Assembly: GCA_964409865.1 (NCBI GenBank)
Contig: CAYPGE010000490.1
Coordinates: forward strand, 1-6,292
Direction: 5' to 3'
Length of the DNA stretch: 6,292 nt
DNA from: Anammoximicrobium sp964409865
GTDB taxonomy: Bacteria; Planctomycetota; Planctomycetia; Pirellulales; Pirellulaceae
Shown: positions 1-5,430 of the stretch, one piece after another
Layout: every line of letters begins with the position of its first letter
Numbering within the stretch: the first letter of the stretch is position 1
Made by a program: the position numbers and the translations under genes
The notes under the pieces: generated by a model
The model's database searches: none
Told to the model about the DNA's origin: nothing
The model's input: the letters and a program-made list of their open reading frames with translations, nothing else

Positions 1-519
1 CGCACGTATGGCGAGTCGTCGAGCTTGCGGTGGGTCGCACGCAGTTTCGATGAGCCGATCGAGGCGGACGAGCCCTTCGACGCGGCGATCTGCGTCGGCA
101 ATTCGCTGGCCTTGGCGGCCGACCGCGCGATGGTCCAGCGGGCGGTCCAGCGGATGCTCAACGCGGTGCGTCCGGGCGGGATCACTGTCATGCACGTGCT
201 GAACCTGTGGAGATTGGCGGATGGCCCCTGCATGTGGCAGAAATGCCAGCGGCTCGATCTGCCACAAGGCGAGATGCTGGTCCTCAAGGGCGTCCACCGC
301 TGCGGCGATCGCGGGTTCGTCGATTTGATCGTAGCCGGTTTGTCGCCTGACGCGGGAATGTACAGCGAGTCGGTCCCGCTGCTGGGACTGGAAGCCGAGG
401 AGCTGGAACAGATGGCGATCGCGGCCGGCGCGTCGCGATGCGAGTTCTTCGGCGGCTACCAGGGGGAAGCGTACGCTCGTCAGAGGAGCGTGGACTTGAT
501 CGTGGTCGCCCGCCGGTAA
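1..519 (+). CDS. Class I SAM-dependent methyltransferase, C-terminal part (5' truncated by window edge)
   Basis: The reading frame is open from base 1 and ends at TAA 517-519, giving 172 residues of the C-terminal part. The glycine-rich SAM-binding motif I must lie upstream of the window. What is visible fits the second half of a Rossmann-type methyltransferase. FDAAICVGNSLALA (window residues 26-39) is the strand-4 motif seen in glycine/sarcosine N-methyltransferase-like enzymes. A helix and VRPGGITVMHVLN (56-68) follow, the usual post-motif III strand. A C-terminal beta region ends in SVDLIVVARR, the family's typical last strand. The methyl acceptor cannot be inferred. Internal TTG and ATG codons near the left edge could be mistaken for starts, but upstream codons continue the fold, so this is a fragment of a longer gene. 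It converges on the AI-2E gene. The family call is fairly sure; the substrate is unknown. Confidence 0.82.
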   Translation, partial: RTYGESSSLRWVARSFDEPIEADEPFDAAICVGNSLALAADRAMVQRAVQRMLNAVRPGGITVMHVLNLWRLADGPCMWQKCQRLDLPQGEMLVLKGVHRCGDRGFVDLIVAGLSPDAGMYSESVPLLGLEAEELEQMAIAAGASRCEFFGGYQGEAYARQRSVDLIVVARR

Positions 520-555
520 GGCACCCACGAAGCCCTCTCGCTGACAAGACTTGCG

Positions 556-580
556 CTCCTGCCCGGCGAGCAGGCAGGGG
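556..580. terminator. Possible bidirectional hairpin between convergent genes
   Basis: Bases 556-563 pair with 573-580 (8 bp including one T-G wobble) around a 9-nt loop, in the short gap between the methyltransferase stop and the AI-2E stop. The position suits a shared terminator. There is no T-tract on either strand, so intrinsic termination is uncertain and the hairpin may only protect mRNA 3' ends. Confidence 0.3.
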
Positions 581-613
581 GCGAAGTTGGGCTGCACGGC
601 TCGGAGAGCCATG

Positions 614-2029
614 CTACGGGGCGCCGGCCGGTCGCAGGCGATCCGCGCCGGCCAATTCGCGGTGCAGGATGTTCAGCAGCGTCTGCAGAAACACGACGAT
701 CATGGGGCCGACCAGAATGCCGAGCGGGCCCAGCGCCTGGACGCCGCCCAGGACGCTCAGCAGCGCCAGCAGCGGGTGCAGCTTGGACTTGCCGCGCAGA
801 ACCCAGGGCTTGATGAAGTTGTCGGCAGTCGAGACGATCGCGGCGCAGTAGACCGCCAACAGGATCGCCGGCCATGTCCGCTCTTCGTAGACGTACAGCC
901 ACAGGCAGGCCGGCACCCAGACTACGGTTGCGCCGATGAACGGCACCAGGGCCATGACCATCGTCAGCAGCATCAGCAAGAAGACGGAGGGCAGCCCGGC
1001 AAGCCAGAAGCCGAAGAAGGCCAACACGCCCTGAGCGATCGCCGACAGCAGCGTCGCCAACACGACCGCCCGGCTGACTTGATCGAACTCGCCCATCAAC
1101 TCCTGCTCGTAGCGATCGTCCAGCGGCGAGAGCCTCATCAGGGTGCGGACGATGTTCGGACCGTCCAGCAGGAAGAAATAGATGGACGCGGCCATAACAA
1201 AGGCGCCCAGCACCAATTGTGCGACGAACGCGGTCGTGGCGCCGCCGGCCACCAGCAACCAGGACTGAGCCTTGGCGGCGATCCGCCCGCGCCACTGGCG
1301 CAGCACGTCATCGGTGGGGTTGGCCCATTCAATCAGTTGGGCCCGGTAAGGGCCTCCGCACAGCGCCGTCCGGAATTCGTTGAACTCGCGAAAAGCGGAC
1401 GCCAAAGCGTCGTCGTACAGGGGCGTCCCCGGAGACTCCATCTTCAGCCTTTGCAGGTCCTCCATCAGGCGGTCCAGATCGGCCTGTGGAAATGTCGCCG
1501 GCTCGGCCGTCACCCGCCGCTGCAAATCCAGAACCATCTCCAAGAGACGATCGGGCGTGACCCGTGTCGGGGCCGGCCGGTCTTGTCCGGTCGCCGCCCG
1601 CGCCGCCAGGTCGGAGCCCCGCGCCAGAGAACGCAGCGCCGCGTCGATTGGCTGGACCTGGTCTGCCAAGGGCAGGTCCAGCCCCAGCCGCTGGCGAAGC
1701 TTGGCGACGCGTTGCCGGATTGTGCTCACTTCCAGGTTGGCGACCGTAGCCGTGCCTTCGATGGCGGCCAGCGTCAGGATCGAGAAGGCCGGCAGAAACA
1801 CGACCAGCAGGATGACCGCCGTCGTCAACCCGGCGGCCAGATGCTGGCGGTCCCGGCAGCGCCGCAGAATCCAGGCGTGCCAGGGCCGAAAGATGACCAC
1901 GCACAGCACCGCCAGGAACAGCGGCACCAGGAAGGAAGCCATCAGCTTGAAGAACAATCCGCCGATGATCAGGATGAAGCCGATCAACAGGCTGAAGGAG
2001 ACGATGCGAGATGTTCGCGATGGTTCCAT
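614..2029 (-). CDS. AI-2E family transporter (PerM/TqsA-like membrane protein) with enlarged soluble loop
   Basis: This encodes a 471-residue polytopic inner-membrane protein of the AI-2E/PerM family. Members have been linked to autoinducer-2 export or to sodium/proton-coupled transport, but most have no known substrate. N-terminal hydrophobic segments lie at about residues 10-27, 30-48 and 66-90. A soluble stretch runs from about 91 to 256. Further membrane segments are at about 257-286, 320-345, 348-379, 386-403 and 418-450. The family hallmark is clear at 403-442: DNFIKPWVL, then LHPLLALLSVLGG, then GPLGILVGP. Usual members are about 350 residues; the excess lies in the soluble stretch, rich in charged, heptad-like segments (RQRVAKLRQRL, RLMEDLQRLKM). 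I chose the ATG at 2029 because AGAAGGA sits 7 nt upstream. A TTG at 2122 would add 31 residues unlike the family and has no ribosome site. It is divergent from the sugar genes and convergent with the methyltransferase, so probably monocistronic. The family call is confident; the transported compound is unknown. Confidence 0.9.
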   Translation of the reverse strand: MEPSRTSRIVSFSLLIGFILIIGGLFFKLMASFLVPLFLAVLCVVIFRPWHAWILRRCRDRQHLAAGLTTAVILLVVFLPAFSILTLAAIEGTATVANLEVSTIRQRVAKLRQRLGLDLPLADQVQPIDAALRSLARGSDLAARAATGQDRPAPTRVTPDRLLEMVLDLQRRVTAEPATFPQADLDRLMEDLQRLKMESPGTPLYDDALASAFREFNEFRTALCGGPYRAQLIEWANPTDDVLRQWRGRIAAKAQSWLLVAGGATTAFVAQLVLGAFVMAASIYFFLLDGPNIVRTLMRLSPLDDRYEQELMGEFDQVSRAVVLATLLSAIAQGVLAFFGFWLAGLPSVFLLMLLTMVMALVPFIGATVVWVPACLWLYVYEERTWPAILLAVYCAAIVSTADNFIKPWVLRGKSKLHPLLALLSVLGGVQALGPLGILVGPMIVVFLQTLLNILHRELAGADRLRPAGAP

Positions 2030-2036
2030 GAGCAGG

Positions 2037-2043
2037 TCCTTCT
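2037..2043 (-). promoter_or_regulatory. Ribosome-binding site deciding the AI-2E start
   Basis: Read on the minus strand this is AGAAGGA, followed by a 7-nt spacer and ATG at 2029-2027. It is one of the two best Shine-Dalgarno matches in the window and the reason for rejecting the longer TTG start at 2122. Confidence 0.8.
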
Positions 2044-2273
2044 GGGCGATCAGATCGGGGCAGGATTGGTATTCTGCTATTCGGATCTTGGAGATCTGGT
2101 TTTCACGATAACACTCCGCCAACTACTGTAACTTCTGGCCGCAATCCAAGGTATCCCGGTCGCGGTGGAGGATGTCACAAACCGATGATCGTGGTCGTAT
2201 CGGCCTCCTTCTCGTTTTCCCGCACACATTTTGAAGTGCGGCGCCTTGTCGCCGCTCTAGCTCGATCACGACG

Positions 2274-2279
2274 TACAAT
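2274..2279 (+). promoter_or_regulatory. Candidate -10 element for the epimerase transcript
   Basis: TACAAT differs from the sigma-70 consensus TATAAT at one base and lies in the divergent gap, about 300 bp before the chosen epimerase start. No -35 box is present at 16-18 bp spacing; the nearest TTG-like hexamer (TTGTCG at 2246) is 22 bp away. If used, it would give a leader of almost 300 nt. This is weak support. Confidence 0.22.
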
Positions 2280-2569
2280 TGCCGCTTTGTGTTCGGGTGA
2301 CTTGCTGTGGCTCCTGAACCCAATCAGCCGCCGCGTTCCAGGCCGCTGCCCAAAGCGGTGACAAGGCACCGCACTCCAAAAACTCGCGGCCATCGGCCGT
2401 GCAAGACGCCTCCTGCGGCTTGCCCTGCCCACGCTGCTAAACGAGTCCTGGCAGCCGTTGCAGAAAAAAGACCCGGAAAATGGGCGGTCGGATGGTTGCA
2501 GCAGGGGACGCGACGGGTGAAAATCTGTGCCTCGGAAGATTCATCATCACGTTGGACTACGAGTTGCAC

Positions 2570-2573
2570 AGGA
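2570..2573 (+). promoter_or_regulatory. Ribosome-binding site supporting the epimerase start
   Basis: AGGA lies 5 nt upstream of ATG 2579. It overlaps an alternative in-frame ATG at 2573, which would leave no spacer for this site. It therefore favours 2579 as the start. Confidence 0.45.
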
Positions 2574-2578
2574 TGGCG

Positions 2579-3634
2579 ATGCACGAAGCGACGATCGAGC
2601 GGGACGCGTTTGGACAGACGGCGGATGGTGTGGCGGTGGATCGCTACACGTTGCGAAAAGGCGGCATGACCGTCCGCCTGATCACCTACGGAGCCACCGT
2701 CACCGAACTGTGGACGCCGGATCGGCAAGGGACCTTGGCCGACGTCGTCCTGGGTTTCGATCGGCTGTCGCAGTACGAAACGCAGAGCCCCTATTTCGGC
2801 TGTACGGTCGGCCGGGTGGCGTTCCGCATCGCCGGAGGCAAATTCGATCTGGACGGCCGGTCTTATCAACTTGCCCTGAACGAAGGTTCGGATCATCTGC
2901 ACGGCGGCACCAAGGGCTTCAGTCATGTGGTGTGGCGGGCCGAGCCGTTGCCCGATCCCGCGTCGCCGGCCGTCCGCTTCACGTACCGCAGTCCCGACGG
3001 CGATCAAGGCTATCCGGGCACGCTGGACACGGCGGTGGTTTACGCGCTGACCGAGAACGGCGAACTGCGCATCGAATACACCGCCACGACCGATCGGCCC
3101 ACGCCGCTGAACCTGACCCATCACAGCTATTTCAACCTGGCCGGCGCCGGCTGCGGCGACATCCTGGGGCACGTGCTGCAGATGGACGCCGACCGCTGGA
3201 TCCCCGCGGAGAAGCCGGACCTGCCCTCGGGCGAGGTCGCGCCGGTCACAGGCACGCCGTTCGATTTCACTCGGCCGACAGCCATCGGCGCTCGCATCCG
3301 CGAAATCAGCGGCCCGACCCAGGGCTACGATTTGGCCTACCTGCACAATTACCCCGACGGCAACATGGCTCGCGTGGCCACCCTCCACGAGCCGCGGTCG
3401 GGCCGCACGATGGACGTCTCGACAAACGAGCCGGCGATCATCCTGTACACCGGAAATTACCTGGATGGCAGCCTGCGCGGCAAACGCGGCGTGCCCTACG
3501 CCCAATACGCGGGCGTCTGCCTGGAAACCGGCCGCCCGCCCGACGCCGTCCACCATCCGAGTTTTCCTTCCACGATTCTCCGCCCCGGACAGGTCTATCG
3601 GCATACGTGTGTGTATCAGTTTTCCGCGAGGTGA
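2579..3634 (+). CDS. galM: Aldose 1-epimerase (galactose mutarotase family)
   Basis: A 351-residue cytoplasmic GalM-family mutarotase, close to the usual 340-350. The family interconverts alpha and beta anomers of aldoses, supplying the form needed by downstream enzymes. The whole beta-sandwich fold is recognisable: VRLITYGATVTELWTPD at about 32-48, GCTVGRVAFRIAGGKF (Arg83), NEGSDHLHGG with His106 and His108, LTHHSYFNLAGAG with His182 as the likely catalytic acid, GYD with Asp251, and GVCLETGRPPDAVHHPSFPS with Glu316 as the likely catalytic base. Differences from the common pattern are Phe82 where Asn precedes the Arg, His181 for Asn in LTNHSYF, and Leu-Ala after GYD where His-Asn is usual. 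No signal peptide is seen. ATG 2579 was chosen for its ribosome site and because homology starts there. ATG 2573 (+2 residues) and ATG 2480 (+33, non-family residues) are in frame. It leads the sugar module, 114 bp before the kinase. The family is sure; the sugar is not. Confidence 0.92.
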   Translation: MHEATIERDAFGQTADGVAVDRYTLRKGGMTVRLITYGATVTELWTPDRQGTLADVVLGFDRLSQYETQSPYFGCTVGRVAFRIAGGKFDLDGRSYQLALNEGSDHLHGGTKGFSHVVWRAEPLPDPASPAVRFTYRSPDGDQGYPGTLDTAVVYALTENGELRIEYTATTDRPTPLNLTHHSYFNLAGAGCGDILGHVLQMDADRWIPAEKPDLPSGEVAPVTGTPFDFTRPTAIGARIREISGPTQGYDLAYLHNYPDGNMARVATLHEPRSGRTMDVSTNEPAIILYTGNYLDGSLRGKRGVPYAQYAGVCLETGRPPDAVHHPSFPSTILRPGQVYRHTCVYQFSAR

Positions 3635-3692
3635 TGCCGCCGCCGTGCTCCTGGCGTATCTCTCGCCGAAGGCTGTACCATGTAGAGCCTCG

Positions 3693-3734
3693 ACCACCGA
3701 CCACCGATTACCGACCACCGACCACCGATCACCG
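3693..3734 (+). repeat. Tandem heptamer array (6 units of ACCACCG type), also 2 x 21 bp
   Basis: The units are ACCACCG, ACCACCG, ATTACCG, ACCACCG, ACCACCG and ATCACCG. The first three and last three units form two 21-bp copies that differ at one base. The array lies in the gap between the epimerase and kinase and ends 14 bp before the kinase ATG. It is therefore probably in the 5' leader or the intercistronic RNA. The unit length is not a multiple of three, but the array is outside both genes, so copy-number change would alter spacing rather than frame. Confidence 0.9.
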
Positions 3735-3748
3735 CTAACGGCAACGCC

Positions 3749-5257
3749 ATGAGCTACCTAGGACTGGACATCGGCACCACCGGCTGCAAGGCAGCCGTCT
3801 TTGATCAAGAAGGCCGGATGCTGGCCTTGGCCTATCGCGAGTATCCGCTGCTGTCGCCCCAGGCGGGTTGGGCCGAGGTCGATTCGGCGCGGGTTTGCGA
3901 GGATTGCTGCAGCGCGATCCGCGAAGCGGCGGCCGCCTGCCCTGGCGACCCGGTCCGCGGACTGGGCATCTCCTGCCAAGGCGAGGCCTTTACCCCGGTC
4001 GACGCCGGCGGCGAGTTGCTCGCCAACGGCATGGTTTCCTCCGATGCCCGCGCGGTGGACGTGGTGGCCTCGTTCAGCCGCGAGTTCGGCGCGGAGCGAC
4101 TGTACGAGCGCACGGGCCATACGCCGCATCCGATGTTCACGGTCTTCAAGCTCCTCTGGCTGAAGCAGCAGCAGCCCGGCGTGTTTGCCAGAGCCCGGAA
4201 GTTCTTGTGCTTCGAGGACCTGTTCCAGCAACGACTGGGACTCGAGCCGGCTATCAGTTGGCCGCTGGCCGGGCGGACGATGCTGTTCAACGTCCGCACG
4301 CACCGGTGGGATGGCGAGATTTTGCAGGCGATTGACCTGGAGCCTGAGCGGCTGGCTCGGCCCGTTCCGTCGGGCAGCGTCGTAGGAACGATTCCCCGTC
4401 AGGTGGCGGGCGAGTTGGGCCTGTCCAAGGACGTGATCGTGGTGGCCGGCGGGCACGACCAGCCGTGTGGGGCTTTGGGGGCCGGCGCGGTCGAGTCCGA
4501 CGTCGCCATGTACGCTTCGGGTACCGTGGAGTGCATCTGCCCCGTGTTCGACCGGCTGTGCCTGGACGACCGGCTGTTCCGCGCTAACCTCTGTACCTAC
4601 GACGCCACGCTGCCGGACATGTACACGACGGTCCTGTTCAGCCTGACCGGCGGGAACCTGTTGCGCTGGTTCCGCGACCAGTGGGGGCAGGCGGAGGTGG
4701 CCGAGGCGGCCCGCACCGGCGTCGATGTCTACGAACTGTTGACGCGGGCCATGGCGTCCGATCCCACCGACCTGTTGGTGCTGCCCTACTTTACGCCCTC
4801 CGGAACGCCGTACTTCGACCACGAGGTGCCCGGCGCGATCCTCGGCTTGCGGCTGGCGACCACGCGCGGTCAGGTGCTGCGCGCCTTGATCGAAGGGGTG
4901 GCGATGGAGATGCGGCTGAACCTGGAGATCCTCGAGGAGTCCGGCCTGGGCGTGCGGCAGTTGCGGGCCATCGGCGGGGGGGCGAAGAGCCCGACGCTGG
5001 TCCAACTGAAGGCCGACGTTTTGGATCGACCCATCACGACGCTGGCGGTGACCGAGGCCGGCTGCCTGGGCATGGCGCTGCTGGCCTGCGCCGCGCAGAC
5101 CGGCACGGCGCCGCGCGAGTTGGTGACAACCTGGGTCAAGACCGGCGCGGCCATCGAACCCGATCCGCAGCGGGCGGCTCGCTACCGCGAGCAGTTCCAG
5201 GCCTATCGCCAATTGTACCCGGCTATGCGAGAATCGTGGAAACGGCTGAAACCCTAA
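3749..5257 (+). CDS. FGGY-family carbohydrate kinase (xylulokinase/fuculokinase-like)
   Basis: A full-length 502-residue sugar kinase of the FGGY (hexokinase/actin ATPase) superfamily, which transfers the ATP gamma-phosphate to a ketose or polyol. The phosphate-1 motif GLDIGTTGCKAAVFD starts at residue 5, with Asp7. Residues 129-141 (MFTVFKLLWLKQQ) match the first FGGY signature exactly. GGHDQPCGALGAG at 234-246 carries the likely catalytic base Asp237, and SGTVECICPVFDR follows at 257-269. LTGGNLLRWFRD at 299-310, a near match to the second signature at 362-382 and the adenosine-binding GGGAKSP at 409-415 complete the fold. The ATG at 3749 is fixed by homology, since the first strand begins at residue 3. 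However, no Shine-Dalgarno site precedes it, and a heptamer repeat array ends 14 bp upstream. It lies between the epimerase and a FucI-family isomerase, so it probably phosphorylates the isomerase's ketose product. Xylulokinase, L-fuculokinase or ribulokinase activity are all possible. Confidence 0.92.
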   Translation: MSYLGLDIGTTGCKAAVFDQEGRMLALAYREYPLLSPQAGWAEVDSARVCEDCCSAIREAAAACPGDPVRGLGISCQGEAFTPVDAGGELLANGMVSSDARAVDVVASFSREFGAERLYERTGHTPHPMFTVFKLLWLKQQQPGVFARARKFLCFEDLFQQRLGLEPAISWPLAGRTMLFNVRTHRWDGEILQAIDLEPERLARPVPSGSVVGTIPRQVAGELGLSKDVIVVAGGHDQPCGALGAGAVESDVAMYASGTVECICPVFDRLCLDDRLFRANLCTYDATLPDMYTTVLFSLTGGNLLRWFRDQWGQAEVAEAARTGVDVYELLTRAMASDPTDLLVLPYFTPSGTPYFDHEVPGAILGLRLATTRGQVLRALIEGVAMEMRLNLEILEESGLGVRQLRAIGGGAKSPTLVQLKADVLDRPITTLAVTEAGCLGMALLACAAQTGTAPRELVTTWVKTGAAIEPDPQRAARYREQFQAYRQLYPAMRESWKRLKP

Positions 5258-5275
5258 CGCGGGCCGGTGCCCGCG
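5258..5275 (+). terminator. Perfect GC hairpin directly after the kinase stop codon
   Basis: CGCGGGC (5258-5264) pairs perfectly with GCCCGCG (5269-5275) around the tetraloop CGGT, starting at the base after TAA. No T-tract follows, so it is more likely an mRNA 3'-end stabiliser or an attenuating hairpin than a strong intrinsic terminator. Confidence 0.5.
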
Positions 5276-5282
5276 ACCCAAT

Positions 5283-5366
5283 TGGCGAGCGGGGCGGCGT
5301 CAGCCCCCCGGTTCTGAGTCGGGCGACTTGTCGGGAACCGGGAGGCTGACGCCACCCCGCTCGCCA
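5283..5366. repeat. Long inverted repeat, 32-nt arms, in the kinase-isomerase gap
   Basis: Bases 5283-5314 are complementary to 5335-5366 at 30 of 32 positions, with a 20-nt loop (5315-5334). The loop contains its own small stem, AGTCG-GG-CGACT (5317-5328). The mismatches are C5295 against A5354 and C5306 against A5343. In a minus-strand RNA both become G-U wobbles, so the stem would be continuous. Each arm can also fold alone: 5291-5309 gives 7 bp around a GTCA loop with one bulged C, and 5340-5357 gives 6 bp around TGAC with one mismatch. It could be an interspersed palindromic repeat (REP or MITE-like), a transcription-attenuating hairpin, or both. No flanking direct repeats or transposase are seen. 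Confidence 0.9.
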
Positions 5367-5416
5367 CGCCAAAATGTGCCCGCCGTGCGAGCATCCTGCG
5401 AACCTAAGACCCTAGC

Positions 5417-5422
5417 AAGGAG
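5417..5422 (+). promoter_or_regulatory. Ribosome-binding site of the isomerase gene
   Basis: AAGGAG lies 8 nt before ATG 5431, a strong match with good spacing that fixes the start. It contrasts with the kinase upstream, which has none. Confidence 0.85.
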
Positions 5423-5430
5423 ATTGCCCT

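Larger units (their letters stand above)
2030..2578. other. Divergent intergenic region without a convincing gene
   Basis: This gap of about 550 bp separates the AI-2E gene (minus) from the epimerase (plus) and must hold the promoters of both. I see a dyad GATCT-TGG-AGATC at 2084-2096, a 6-bp GC stem at 2238-2255 (GCGGCG/CGCCGC, 6-nt loop) and a 5-bp stem at 2387-2399 (CGGCC-ATC-GGCCG). There is also a -10-like TACAAT at 2274-2279. Short open frames exist in several phases, such as a 58-codon ATG frame at 2185-2361, but none has a well-placed ribosome site or recognisable protein. The long leader before the epimerase could hold a regulatory RNA, but I recognise no riboswitch class in it. Confidence 0.6.

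Noticed and set aside
551..2131. Long plus-strand open frame (526 codons) covering the whole AI-2E gene in antisense
   Set aside because: Its translation is Gln/Arg/Asp/His-rich low-complexity text with no recognisable domain, while the minus strand encodes a clear AI-2E protein with a ribosome site. High GC with skewed third positions makes such antisense frames stay open.
2185..2361. 58-codon ATG frame in the divergent gap
   Set aside because: The only purine-rich stretch (GTGGAGG, 2165-2171) is 13 nt away, too far for a normal ribosome site, and the product resembles nothing I know.
2480..2578. N-terminal extension of the epimerase from ATG 2480
   Set aside because: The extra 33 residues do not look like GalM, are not a signal peptide, and the site before 2480 (GGA with 3-nt spacer) is poorer than that before 2579.
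2324..3718. Minus-strand open frame (464 codons) antisense to the epimerase
   Set aside because: The plus strand carries all GalM motifs. The antisense translation has no recognisable domain or ribosome site.
3693..3734. CRISPR array
   Set aside because: Seven-bp units without spacers are a simple tandem repeat. No cas gene is present.
2527..3738. Plus-strand 403-codon frame overlapping the epimerase, ending in residues encoded by the heptamer array
   Set aside because: It is the +1 shadow of the epimerase, Arg/His-rich with no family match. The repeat-encoded tail is incidental.
3758..5281. Minus-strand open frame (507 codons) antisense to the FGGY kinase
   Set aside because: No family features, rich in Arg/Gln/His/Gly, and exactly shadowing a kinase with complete FGGY motifs. 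It is a GC artefact.
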